In this document: piece by piece, positions 1 to 10,322 of the stretch
How the letters are laid out: the number at the start of each line of letters is the position of its first letter
Position numbering within the stretch: the first letter of the stretch is position 1
NCBI RefSeq assembly: GCF_001625215.2
Contig: NC_030383.2
Coordinates: forward strand, 48,852,380-48,916,379
Source of the DNA: Daucus carota subsp. sativus
Taxonomy: Eukaryota; Streptophyta; Magnoliopsida; Apiales; Apiaceae
Length of the DNA stretch: 64,000 nt
Direction: 5' to 3'
Position numbers and translations under genes: made by a program
Notes under the pieces: generated by a model
What the model saw: the letters and a program-made list of their open reading frames with translations, nothing else
The model's database searches: none
Told to the model about the DNA's origin: nothing

Positions 1-1924
1 CCCAGGTGAATGAGTGAAACCAGTATATACTTTTTGTATGCCTCAATAGTTATAGCGCTCATATTGGACAAAGGAGCAGTTACAACCTGAAATTTTTTAG
101 GAGTGCATTATATCAAATAGCAATAATTGGACTAAACTGAGCACATATCTGTACAAATCTACAAAGCGTTAAGAAAAAAAAATACATTGTGTAGGAGCTC
201 CAATGCCTTGCGAAAGCGCTTCTGACCAATGCAAATCATCCCCCTACCATTGTGCAAAAAAGGGGTAAATGGTTAGTAAGTTTCTCCATTTTCCGTAATT
301 TGAGTTGGTGTATGAAGGTTTAGGACGTTATTTACACAATTAGTGATTAGATTTCTCTTTTATAACCTCAAGGTGATTGCTGTAATGGTGACATGTAGCA
401 GCTCACATATCAAGCCTCGTATAAATTGATTTCATCACTTAGTAAGAAAATCTTTTAAATACAGAAACTCACCCGTAATAGCCGTAAAGGAGGAGGTCTC
501 TTGGCTGATCAACTTCATATATGTCGTCTTCCAAAATCGATAAACCTTTTTTATAGCATTTAGCCGATAAACAAAGAAGAAGAAAGTCGGGATGTAAAGT
601 GGTTAAATGTTCTGTAGATGATTGAAGCTTCCTAATAGCAGTCAGCATAGGAGCGATCCCTCGTATGGGAGCTGCAAGCATCATCACCTCGTCCTTCAAC
701 CTTTTACATATAGATACAACTGCAATCTCAAAATTAACCATCACATGTTAGATCATAATACTTTCTATGTGAGTACAGTCAAATCAAACAGTAAGCAACA
801 TACACTTCTCAGGCGCCAGACGAATCTGCTCAGTGGAGCAAGCATTAACAAATCTTGCAATAGTGAGAACATGTTCACTAGCTTGCTCTTTTGCTGCAGG
901 ACCTGAAGTGCAGGCATCCCTGTCAAATGCAATGGTTAAAACCTTACTACGCAAAACCAATATTTGTATTTACAAAGACATCAAATTAGCGAACACGAAT
1001 TCAAATCAAGACCTTATATCAACAAATATTAAGTTTAGTCATGAGCGACAAGCAACAAAGCATTAAAACAATTTGTTTACTCGAACACCTTCAACTCTAC
1101 GTTTGCCCTAATCCATGTTACCCGGACTCGCTAAAAGTGTCCAACATGGGTACGCGTCCGAGTGTCGGACTCGGCAATATTTGAAAATTTTACATGTTTT
1201 TGGTCTAAAATAAGTGTCGGAGTGTCTATACCCATGTCCGAGTGTCGAGTGTCCGACACGGGTACTCGAAGAAAAATGAAGAGTCGTAACATAGGCCCTA
1301 ATATATTCAGTTTGAAGGACTTATCTAACGGGATTATATACTTCGCCCCATTACAAGTATTCTAGGGTTCCTTTTATCAATACTACCGTGCTCCAGCTAA
1401 GTAGAATCCTGTGCGAAAAAGACCGCTGCACACTAGGACAATATATTCGTAGCCAATAATCGAGAAATGAAATTCCGAGAACATAATCAAACTCATTTGC
1501 AAATTGTAGATTCAAACTTAATATCCTTACAGGTTTCAAACTTGTTATTCAAGCAAAACGTACTATTAAACAATAACACAGTACAAAATAAAATATGATT
1601 ACAAAACTTTAATAACCCTAGAATTCAAGCAGGCTTAAAACAGGAATGAGAATCAACAATTCAATTACATATATACGTACATAGAGTTAAATATATAGAG
1701 AGAGAGAGTAAAAAGAGGAGGACATACAGAATGTAAAGGAAACCAAGAGAGTGGATAGAGGGATCGAGTTGAGTGAGTGAAGAAGCCAAGCGAGTTGACT
1801 CGGAGCGAATCAGATCATCAGATTGCTTGAGAAAAGTGTGAAGTTGAGAGATGTCTCGAGGAGTGGTGGATAGGGCTTGGATTTGAGCCACGATCGACTC
1901 GGCCGAGTTCATGTTTAGGTTCAT
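1..1924 (-). CDS. CSN3: COP9 signalosome subunit 3 (5' part, runs off window)
   Basis: Encodes subunit 3 of the COP9 signalosome, the nuclear complex that removes NEDD8/RUB from cullins and so tunes SCF-type ubiquitin ligases. Five exons are visible on the minus strand: 1728-1924, 804-919, 473-719, 186-243 and 1-86, the last cut by the window edge. All junctions are GT-AG and the frame is continuous for 704 nt. Exon 1 gives MNLNMNSAES...HSLGFLYIL. Later exons carry AAKEQASEHVLTIARFVN, the strongly CSN3-like LHPDFLLLCLSAKCYK, EDDIYEVDQPRD, IGQKRFRKALELL and IEAYKKYILVSLIH. The C-terminal PCI domain lies outside the window. The start is the first ATG (1924); a second in-frame ATG at 1912 is possible. 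Intron 1 (920-1727) holds a dispersed repeat. Identity is secure from several family-specific blocks. Confidence 0.93.
1110..1275. repeat. Dispersed GTGTCCGAGTGTC-rich repeat in CSN3 intron 1
   Basis: About 160 bp with many variants of GTGTCGGAG/GTGTCCGAC, ending in a CCGACACGGGTAC box. A diverged second copy lies at 26758-26900 in an intron of the ankyrin gene. Both share the core acatgtttttgg-ctaaaat-agtgtc. Its class is unknown; I see no clear TIR or poly-A tail. Confidence 0.6.
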
Positions 1925-2360
1925 TCTTCTTCTTCTGGTGAAGAGGCTTCTGTGTTCAAATCAACTCGCTCTCTTTTTCTTTTTAACCAGGGTAATACGA
2001 GATTGAGCCTTGGGACATAAATCAAGGGTTTACTTATGTTTTTTCTCAAAATATTTATATTTCTTTAACTAGTGAAAAAAACACGCTCCGCGCGATTGAG
2101 AAAAAATTAAAATATAAGACATTCTAGAAGATTTTTATGATCTATAGTTTTTGAATCCTTTTATCCTGTAACTTTAGTTGAAATATAAGAAAAAAAATTT
2201 ATTTTGTAAAGTGGAAAACACGCTTCGCGCTAGTGAGAAAATTATAAAATGTAAAACATTTTAGCAAAGTAAATTTTATGTAAATGCATGCATGCCTACC
2301 CAACTAAGCAAATTAAAAGGACCGGGTAAAAGCTCGAAGGTGAAATCCCAAAGAAAAGAG
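1925..2360. other. CSN3 upstream region and degenerate repeat
   Basis: Leader and promoter side of CSN3. Around 2070-2100 and 2210-2240 two short similar blocks (acacgctccgcgcga and acacgcttcgcgcta) sit in similar AT-rich context. They look like a decayed tandem or Helitron-end-like repeat. Nothing coding was seen. Confidence 0.4.
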
Positions 2361-3243
2361 CAGGGCCGGCTCAAGACATTTTTGGGACCTTAGGCGAAAC
2401 TAAAAAATGAGGCCTTAATTTTTCGAAAAGTAAATTTTATATTAATAAAAATATTGATACATTATTCAAAAAAAAAAAAATATTGATACATCATTTAAAC
2501 ATTACAAAATAAAATTACCTAATATATACAACTACATGTAAAATTAAAATCAATCAATAATACTCCCTCCGTTGCTTTTTATTAGTCGCTTTGACTTTTT
2601 GTACGTATTTTGAGGTGTAAGAAAAACGTATTTCTATTCATTATTTTTCAAATTTTCTTTTTCTGAATAAAAATATAGATGTTAGACTTTTATAAGGAAA
2701 TTTGAAAAATAACACGTACAAGTATGTTTTTTGTACATCTTAAATTACGTGCACAAAGTCAGAACGACTAATAAAAAGGAATGGAGGAAGTATATGATAG
2801 AATCAGGTCTTCTCTTCGTAATATTTTTTCATAGGACTAAAAGGATCTCAAAATACTTTTTCTATTAGCAGCCAACACATTGTTTCTATATACATAGCAT
2901 TCAATAATTTGACAACGACGTGTATTTACATTACATTTTCAAGAAAATAATTATTAATTGACATTTATTAGATTACAGATATAAGTAGAACAACCGTTAT
3001 GTAAGCACAAAAAGTAAATACAACTAACTATATTTATTATTTTTATAAGAAAAGAACGATCATATATAAATTATTATTTATATCACAATCTTTTTCCTGG
3101 ATCTATATATTAATTTTCATTTTTCATTTTTTTTTCCCACATAAGAATACTTATATATATAGATAATATTAAATTTTTGGGGCCTCAAAAATTTGGAGGC
3201 CTTAGGCGGTCGCCTAAATGGCCTGTAAGTAGAGCCAGCCCTG
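2361..3243. mobile_element. Non-autonomous hAT element with 8-bp TSD
   Basis: The ends are CAGGGCCGGCTC and GAGCCAGCCCTG, imperfect terminal inverted repeats of hAT type. The element is flanked by a perfect 8-bp duplication GAAAAGAG (2353-2360 and 3244-3251). The body of 883 bp has no transposase frame, so it would depend on enzyme supplied in trans. A Stowaway MITE is nested at 2563-2790. Subterminal blocks containing CTTAGGCG and GAGGCC occur near both ends in inverted sense. Confidence 0.9.
2563..2790. mobile_element. Stowaway-type MITE nested in the hAT element
   Basis: Starts CTCCCTCCGTTGC and ends with the diverged complement (ATGGAGGAAG). It is flanked by TA dinucleotides at 2561-2562 and 2791-2792, the Tc1/mariner target. 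Inner arms (attagtcgctttgac versus gtcagaacgactaat) pair as well. It has no coding capacity. Confidence 0.87.
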
Positions 3244-3422
3244 GAAAAGAGTTCAAATCATTAATCTGAGGAAGATGCTATTCTTATCAGCAACTACACA
3301 TAGTCCAAGTCGGGGAAATGGTTTTGTATCCACAAGACAACAGAGCATTAATTTATGATGAGATAAGAGGATTTCTATTACTATGAATCAACAGATGTAG
3401 CTGAAATAGAAGCACACCAGCA

Positions 3423-3616
3423 CCTCTGGCTAATCCTCACATTTCAAGGTCTCTTGGCTACCTTCTACTGCTTACCACTGGCCAGGGTCTCAGATGAGCT
3501 TACAACTCCACGGATACCCCCTCTGGCTAATCCTCACATTTCAAGGTCTCTTGGCTACCTTCTACTGCTTACCACTGGCCAGGGTCTCAGATGAGCTTAC
3601 AACTCCACGGATACCC
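3423..3616. repeat. 97-bp tandem duplication over the bZIP stop codon
   Basis: Two nearly identical 97-bp copies, 3423-3519 and 3520-3616. The duplicated unit includes the last coding bases and stop (TAG at 3562-3564, minus strand) of the bZIP relic plus 3' flank. The duplication therefore post-dates or accompanies decay of that gene. Confidence 0.85.
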
Positions 3617-4198
3617 TTCTGAAGATGCTCCAAGCTAGCCACTCTCTGTATTGAAGAAGTTCTTTCTATCTTGTTTCCTTCAACAATGCCTGATGCAGAA
3701 TGCTTTTGTGAATTATTTACAGCTGGAACCAGTAGTAAACCATTCTGGGCTCTCTGATCTTGAGCATGCAAGTGACTCATAGGAGCAGGCTGATAGAAGT
3801 GTTGTTTTAGAACATCTTGAATAGTATCAGCTGATGTGTCAGACGGGCCCCCAGAATACGATGGCAACAGTCTCTTCAGCCATCTTCACCTGTAATACAC
3901 ATGCCAAAAAAAAATAATAGAGAAACAGCTTCCAATGCAACCTACAAGCCTTTACAATTTTTATGGCAAAGGAAACCTTTTAGGCAGCTTTGTATGCACT
4001 AATAAATAACATGAGAAACCACATAGAGTACTGATGTAGGTTTCAGACCTCAACTTGCAGTCAAAAGCAAGATGCTCAGCTATACCTTAGCTGTGATGGT
4101 CTCGATATCAGCTTTTAGAACTCTGTTGTCAACAGCTGCATCATTGTACCTCTGGCTTATGTCCGTAAGATGTTTCAGCAGCGAGCTATGTCCAAAGT
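3562..4198 (-). pseudogene. Group C bZIP transcription factor relic (C-terminal half)
   Basis: Two exons of a group C bZIP (CPRF2/BZO2H-like) remain. Exon 4086-4198 gives the leucine-zipper part [15 protein letters not shown] and [18 protein letters not shown]. Exon 3562-3889 gives VKMAEETV and then, in another frame, [14 protein letters not shown] through [14 protein letters not shown] and a final SGKQ stop. Between MAEETV and PSYSGG roughly 20 family residues are missing and the frame changes, so translation from the zipper meets a TGA after about nine codons. The DNA-binding basic region and N-terminus are absent from the surrounding sequence. Splice sites at 4086/4085 and 3890/3889 are intact. 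It cannot make a functional factor; a truncated peptide or chimeric RNA is possible. Confidence 0.85.
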
Positions 4199-4314
4199 CT
4201 AAAGAAAAAACATGAACTTATGAGATCAATAATTTCAGAGAAGATTCTGTCTCTGCTGCAAGCTATGTCCAAAGTTTAAAGAGAAAACATGAACTTATAA
4301 GATCAATAATTTTC
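4184..4314. repeat. Imperfect 77-bp tandem duplication
   Basis: The segment beginning agctatgtccaaag (4184) recurs at 4261 with a few substitutions. It duplicates the upstream exon edge and polypyrimidine tract of the bZIP relic, giving a second, mutated acceptor-like copy. Confidence 0.7.
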
Positions 4315-4320
4315 AAGTAA

Positions 4321-5924
4321 TACTTCTAATTACTAGAAATTATACCGAATGTGTAGAGTGTAGCGAACTACAAAAATTTTCTCTTGCATATCATATTAAT
4401 AAGCATCACCTTCCCGTCCATATACCATATGCAAACATATTTATATACAAAGATTGTGCGTGCCTATTTTTGAAAAGGAATCCTAAAACCACAAATCAAA
4501 TGTACCTAAGAACCCGAAAGTTCTGACCACTTCTAATTTATAACGTAATGTTTTATAGTAGGATACAAGCTAAATAATGGCAATTCCAGCAACTTATCTT
4601 GAAAAAGACTATTTTATTCATCAAAGACGTATTTTCTCCATAATTCATGAAATCTTGTGTTCTTTGCAACAGATAATAGAAGGAAATGAGTTAGGCTGAA
4701 CCTCTAAATGTTTTCCTTCTTTTATATATCATAATAAGTTGACTACTCTGACTTGAACATAAATTATACAAACTTGACTGAAAATGATTTATCGGCACAA
4801 CAAAAGGTCAAAACAGTTAAACATTTGTATGCATTAATAGAAGAGGGCACAATCTTGATAATGCACCAAGAGCAATAATGTGTTTAGAAGTACACTTAAA
4901 GAATCAAAACAAAGACTAAAGAAACCAATATAGTGCCTGAAGATACTAACCCTTTGTAGGAGCCTGAGATACTAATTGTGTTGTATACTTGTGATCCATT
5001 CTGAAGCAGAGCAGCAGAATCTTGTAGTTTAAAAGAGGCCTCCTATGTTCAAATGAGCATAAACTTCTATTACACAATGCACATATAGACACTTGATGCT
5101 TAGCCTTAAGCCAAAAACATGCAAAACCAAACTCATCAGAGAGCAAAAAGAAAATGTTGAGTCGATTTTCTAAAGTAAAATCTTATAATTGGAAGCCAAT
5201 CTAGATCTAAGATACTGACTAACAGACACATATTGCGGGGGAGCACAAAACATGAAATCTAAAATCAACCAGACTTGTAGCACAATCAGTTTTGCTGACA
5301 TTACATCGTTCACAGACATAATAACCGTGCCATTTTACTTCCTTATTTCAAATTATAATGATACGAGCGAAAGGCAACAAATCAATTTATGTTAAAATAG
5401 CTCTAGAGGTGAATATGGTAATCAAAAACTCAAGGTGGATATTAAAGTTTAGGATTGACAAATTAAATAGATTTTTCTTTGTTCGTTAGGATTTTGTTGT
5501 TCTTTTCCATGCTTTTTTTAATCTAATATTTTTCATTTCAGGGCTATGGAGACGGTCAATAATCAACATGGTCTTCATATTCATGCGTTAACATCATCAC
5601 GTAGTCCTTTCACCACAAGAATCCAGATTCTGCTTCATCACAATTTGCAGGTTAGATACACAGTTAATATGAATGGTTCCGGTATCTATATAAAGGAAGG
5701 AGGATCTCAAGAGGTTTATAAGTTTATTTAACATGTCTTATATTTCTCCAAATTATTTTTCTCATATTGCGAGTTCTCATTTTGTTTTTTTTGTTTGTTT
5801 AAGTTAAAAGTTGAGTTATGTACACCAAAAGACTATTCAGTTGTGTCCTGTTCTTTAATATTCTAGAAGAATACAAAGTGTTAATCATATGAACATGATA
5901 CTAAAGAACGTGCACCAGACCTTA
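4321..5924. other. No supported gene; relic-cluster spacer
   Basis: AT-rich sequence between the bZIP and aldo-keto reductase relics. Short open frames at 4946-5146 (minus) and 5546-5731 (plus) resemble no family I know and have no gene-like composition. No TIR or LTR was recognised. Confidence 0.4.
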
Positions 5925-6075
5925 GAGGTGAGAACACTTTGTTGCCAGACTTGATCAAACCAAGACCCACTGCTTGACATATAGCTTCACCAAGAGCTTC
6001 CTCTGTTTGAAAAAAAGCAACAGTGTCAAACATTGTATAACCAATTTCAATTACATCCGGCACATCAAATATCAA
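5925..6075 (-). pseudogene. Aldo-keto reductase fragment
   Basis: The minus-strand frame reads VIEIGYTMFDTVAFFQTEEALGEAI...GLGLIKSGNKVFS. This matches the N-terminal block of plant aldo-keto reductases (codeinone/chalcone reductase-like NADPH enzymes), where the family has xIELGYRHFDTA, then EEALGEAI and LGLIKSRDExF. The catalytic Asp of the FDTA motif is present (FDTV here), but the highly conserved RH before it is replaced by TM. The preceding beta-strand start, the catalytic Tyr and Lys exons and the remaining barrel are all missing. It is one isolated exon piece among other gene fragments, so a relic. Confidence 0.75.
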
Positions 6076-6649
6076 TTCCAACCAGCTCAATTAACGAAAC
6101 CCGTGTACTATCAATCACCAAACTGACAATTACACAACTCCAAAGCAAACCCGGATCCAAAAAATTCGCCACAAATAAATAAAGCCAAGATCTTTCACAA
6201 AATCCATTCAAAAGCAAATTTCAAGAACACAAAAAGACCCACAAGCCAGACTGCCAGAGACACCAAGAAACTCAAAAATCAGAAACACCCGTCAAAGAAT
6301 CACCAAATTAATAAACACTATATACCTAATTAAACAGTATAAGTATCTAACTTACTCAGATATCGCAACTCAACAACAATTTCAATTACTTATAGTCACA
6401 GTAAGCTAACAGATCTTCTAATTAACCATCATCTACAATCCAAACCAATAATATAAACAGCTTTTTCTTTTCTTTTCTTTTCTCGATAATTAACAGACTC
6501 AAGCGCACAATAAACAGCTCTTTTCGATGAAACTGATTCAAAATTATCCGCAACACACAATCAGTAACTTCACAAAATCACACCAAAAAGCATATACATA
6601 TACAAAGAAAACGATGAGATGAATTGAAAATCAGTTAATTACCATCTTG

Positions 6650-6753
6650 GAGGGGGAGGAGACACTCGTAGGAGATTTCGAAGCGGAAGGGTTTGGGAAG
6701 GGGGATGGATTGTCCAAAACGGTGAAGTTTGTGATGTTCACAGCACCCATTGC
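6650..6753 (-). pseudogene. Histone chaperone ASF1 exon 1 with frameshift
   Basis: From ATG at 6753 the frame reads MGAVNITNFTVLDNPSPFPN. After a one-base shift it continues PFRFEISYECLLPLQD and a GT donor (GATG|GTAATT). These are the first about 35 residues of ASF1, the H3-H4 chaperone. A 5'-UTR-like leader precedes it (ACTAGGGTTTAGCA). The shift lies in a C-rich run around 6687-6700. No ASF1 exon 2 (normally DLEWKLIYVG...) occurs in the 6.6 kb downstream on this strand. The frame break and missing body indicate a captured or abandoned 5' fragment. A sequencing error could explain the shift but not the missing exons. Confidence 0.78.
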
Positions 6754-7090
6754 TAAACCCTAGTTACGCGGAAGCTAGAATGATTGGAATCGAGCGGGTG
6801 GCGAGAGCGAGACGACCCTCTTGGACTCTCTTTTTCCACACAGGCCCAACTGCAACAACTTGGGTAATCCACAAGCCCACCACAGGCCCCAAAAGATCAT
6901 GATTTGTTGGTGGCCTGTGCTGGGCTTGTAGATTACCCAAGTTGTTGCAGTTGGGCTAGTATATTTGAGCTTATTTTCGGATTCGGAATTCGGGACTTGA
7001 CCCGATTTTCTGAAAAAGACTCGGGATTTGACCCGGGTTGTCACATATGGTATTCAGAGCAGGCTCTCGAAAGCTTAATTCGTCAAGTTG

Positions 7091-7190
7091 CCGGAGGTGG
7101 GGACACGAAGGCTGGTGGTATTATCCCGCAATGGACAGAGATCCGGAGGCGGGGACACAAAGCCAGCCGGTATTATCCCACAATGGCTAG
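7091..7190. repeat. Tandem repeat inside the TRIM
   Basis: Two about 52-bp units (ccggaggtggggacac... and ccggaggcggggacac...) each end near tattatccc-caatgg. They form nearly half of the internal region between primer site and polypurine tract. Confidence 0.7.
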
Positions 7191-7323
7191 AGAGGTTCGA
7201 TCTGGGCCTATGGGCTATCCGTTTCAGCCTGACGAGGACGTCAGGAATTTAAGTGGGGGAGTTTGTAACACCCCAGTCCCACACCGAGAAGAGTGGGAAT
7301 ATTTGTTCAGTTTATAAGCATAA

Positions 7324-7686
7324 GAGCATCTCCAACGGTGCTCCTAAATCATTCCTTAAACAATAATATAAAATGTGACTCCTAGTAAGTTAATACACTA
7401 AAAAGCATGAGAACTCCAATGGTACTCTTTATGCTTGCTCCTTATTCATATTTTATATTTATTTTATATAAATGAGAGGAAAAAGTTAACTAAAAGAGAG
7501 AGAAGATTGAAGGGAAATTAATATAATATTGAGTTAGGAGCTACTAGATACTCTTTAAAAGAAAGGAAAGAGAGTAAGCTCTTAAATTTTTAAAGAGCAT
7601 CTAGGAGCCCATTGGAGCACTAAAATTTGATTTGCTCCTAAAATTTAGACTTAGGAGCTTGTTTAGAGAGCCCCTTGGAGTTGCTC
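7324..7686. mobile_element. Tourist-like MITE (GAGCATCTCCAA family), copy 1
   Basis: Ends GAGCATCTCCAACGG and CTTGGAGTTGCTC, flanked by TAA (7321-7323, 7687-7689). The 3-bp TWA target and inverted ends fit PIF/Harbinger-derived MITEs. It is 363 bp, almost the size of the relative at 17339-17700. It is inserted into the TRIM 3' LTR, so it is younger than that element. Confidence 0.87.
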
Positions 7687-7867
7687 TAAATACTACTACT
7701 AATTGCACCAACAAATCATGATCTTTTGGGGACCTGTGGTGGGCTTGTAGATTACCCAAGTTGTTGCAGTTGGGCTAGTATATTTGAGCTTATTTTCGGA
7801 TTCGGAATTCGGGACTTGACCCGATTTTCTGAAAAAGACTCGGGATTTGACCCGGGTTGTCATATTG

Positions 7868-9832
7868 TCCAGCTTTAAAAAAATATTTAATTATTAAACT
7901 GTTAAAATGTTAAAATTCAGGAAAAAAAAGAATTGAAAAGAAGGTCTCTCAAGCATGACACGTCACCTGCTGGGAACCTCCTTTATATAAATATAAAGAT
8001 TTTTCAGGTATGCTAAGAACATGTTTCATATTCACTTTGTGTTAGGAAAAAGAAATTATTTCAGAAAATGGTAAAATTTTATAAATTTATTTATAAATAA
8101 ATTTTTATTTCTGAAAAATAAGACTAACCAAACGGTTTTCAAGTTTTTTCACGTAACCTCACTTATTTAAATAATGATTTTTAATTTTTTTAAAAAGTTA
8201 CTATCATAATTTATTTAAGATAAAATATAATAATAGTGAATATTCATTTCATATTTGTTTTATCATTTTACAAGTTTGACTAACTACTTTTTCAGAAACC
8301 CTCCATCTTGGTTGTATAAGAGACGGGAAGGTCTCTCAAGCATGACACATCACCTGCTGGGAACCTCCTTTATATAAATATAAAGATTTTATAACTTATT
8401 TTTAAAATTTATTTTTTTTAAATAAAAATTTACATATTAAATTATTTCACATTAATGATCTGCAGGTTATCTATTAAATATAAATTTGACTGACTACTTT
8501 TTCAGAAAAAGTTACTACCCCATCCTCCAGGTAGTACAAGAAACGGACACGCGACATGTAATTTAATCCTCCTCTAAATTAGAGGAGGATTAAATTACAT
8601 GTCGCGGGCCCGTCTCTTTTACAACCAAGAGTAACTTTCTCTAAATTATAGGGCGCCCCCTGTTGAAAGAAATGAGAGTGGTCACCTCCATCTACCATCT
8701 TTCCATGAAGTTTTCATATTAAATTTTTATTTAGAAAATTAAAATTTAAAAAAAATTATATATTACACTTTATAAAAATATTGCGCAACGATTGAACTGT
8801 GTTTAGAAAAAGAATTCCTCGAATTTGGTTTTTGTCAAAAATTCAAATTTATTCTAGTTTTGTGAAGTTTGAATATGTTTCCAGCGTTAAATTGAAAAAT
8901 GGTATATATGATAAAACAAAAATTGACTTAACCAAAGAAAATTATCGTTAAATTATTTTTATTTTTATTATTAGAATTTTAATAAATCAAAATTACCCAT
9001 AACATTGGTGTATAACCGAGTGTAACTAGCTGGGACAAATATAAAGTACTGTTTGAGGATGTTGTTGCTGGCAACGACGACTTTTTGGTGAGAAACGGGT
9101 AAAAAATCGTTTGGGAAATCTAAAAGCAGTTTTTTCGAATCCCAGCTTTTAATTGAAAAGCTGCTTTTAGAAATAGCATTCCTCCTATTCTTTTGGAAAA
9201 AGCTGTTTTTCAACTTTTGCGAGAAACTATTACATATTTTACTATCACTACTGATCAAAAACATTATTATTTTTATATTATAACTCAAAATAAGCTTTTA
9301 TCAATAAAATTATTAAACAATTACCTGATTTCTACAACAACTTTCTTTATCGACACTTTTTTCTGACAGCATGGCAATTTTTAACAACACTCTCAAACTG
9401 ATCCTTACCCTTTTAATAACACTCGAAACAGACCTTTACCCTAAGTAACAGACACAAAAGTACATGTTCTCATTAAAAAAATTGGACACTTTTCATCATT
9501 GAAATTTCACAAAATTATACAATATTACAATTGTTTTGAAAAATTTAAAAAGCGCATAATTCATTTTTATATTAAATGAAATATTCTTTTAATAAGAATT
9601 TTAAATAATAATAAAATAATATTTTTTAAATATAACCGTACCATCCATACGAAATGTATTACAGGTGACAAGATCTTAGAGATCCAATTTAGTAATCTAT
9701 CACCATTTTTAGCCGTATAAATTAGCTTGTGCCGGACCTGCATGTGGCCGGTCCAATCCAACCTTAAATTTTCAAACACAAACCCTGCATGTTATCTACG
9801 TTGTTCATTTTGACGCATGCATCCTCTCCGGC
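7868..9832. repeat. MITE-like debris with direct repeats and a perfect palindrome
   Basis: No gene. A block starting aaggtctctcaagcatgaca occurs at about 7942 and again at about 8328 (some 60 bp, nearly identical). The phrase gactaactactttttcagaaa occurs twice nearby. A perfect 57-bp palindrome sits at 8550-8606 inside a looser inverted pair (agttact... / ...agtaactt). The rest (8660-9832) is AT-rich; the open frames at 8971-9288 and 9567-9779 look random. Confidence 0.55.
8550..8606. repeat. Perfect 28-bp-arm palindrome
   Basis: The left arm 8550-8577 starts CGCGACATGTAATTT. The right arm 8579-8606 is its exact complement, separated by one base (8578). A transcript would form an uninterrupted hairpin. 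It has GC-rich outer ends and an AT-rich middle. Confidence 0.9.
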
Positions 9833-10210
9833 CAGTGACGGAACCGGGATAAATTTCGACCCCGGGTTAAATTATTATTAAAATTTCAGCAAAAAAATTA
9901 AAAATACATTTGCATACTTTAATTGGTTAAGTGGTGACATATTTACTGCCTTTTTTTAAGAAGGAATGGATGAGAGCAAAATTCTACAATTTTGCATATT
10001 TTGATAGCGTTGTAAGATAACTTCATCATCTATATCTTTAAATATGGCTTTCTCGATGTAAACCACCATGTTAAGTGAGCTATTTTCTATATATATAATC
10101 ATTTTTAAATTTGTCCCCGGGCTAAAATACTAAAAATAAATAAATTATACTTATTATTTTTCCCTCAACCGGGGCTGGCGCGGGGGCTAGCCCCCCTTGT
10201 TCCGCCCCTG
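9833..10210. mobile_element. Small hAT element with perfect 8-bp TSD
   Basis: Ends CAGTGACGGAACC and GTTCCGCCCCTG (hAT-type inverted ends). Flanked by TCTCCGGC at 9825-9832 and 10211-10218. Only 378 bp, with no coding. Just inside both ends are C/G-rich tracts (ccccggg, gccccc). It sits about 110 bp before the P450 start, in what was its promoter. Confidence 0.9.
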
Positions 10211-10322
10211 TCTCCGGCTATAAAACGTACTCATAAACACTACTTAACACCACAAAAACAAAAACAGAGGAGCTTCATTATTTTAACACCATTATCTACA
10301 CTATTTTAAAATTTAGTTAAAG

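Larger units (their letters stand above)
6842..7862 (+). mobile_element. TRIM-type miniature LTR retrotransposon, rearranged
   Basis: The 3' LTR runs 7264-7862, starting TGTAACACCCC and ending TTGTCA, and is split by a MITE at 7324-7686. The 5' LTR is represented by about 150 bp ending at 7043, nearly identical to 7707-7862. Just inside is a tRNA-Met-type primer site (TGGTATTCAGAGC, 7048-7060). Just before the 3' LTR is a purine tract (AAGTGGGGGAG). The internal region is only about 220 bp with no gag/pol, which defines a TRIM. The first part of the 5' LTR is replaced by an inverted copy of LTR sequence (6842-6905), making a head-to-head palindrome centred near 6900. Confidence 0.82.

Noticed and set aside
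2070-2240. Pair of acacgct-cgcgc blocks, candidate CRISPR-like or Helitron-end repeat
   Set aside because: Only two diverged copies in plant nuclear DNA; no array structure and no CTAG end.
5546-5731. Plus-strand frame METVNNQHGLHIHALT...
   Set aside because: No family resemblance, no supported splice partners, lies in the relic cluster on the opposite strand; treated as chance.
6904-7317. 137-codon plus-strand frame
   Set aside because: Runs from the TRIM 5' LTR through the primer site and internal tandem repeat into the 3' LTR; non-coding retroelement sequence.
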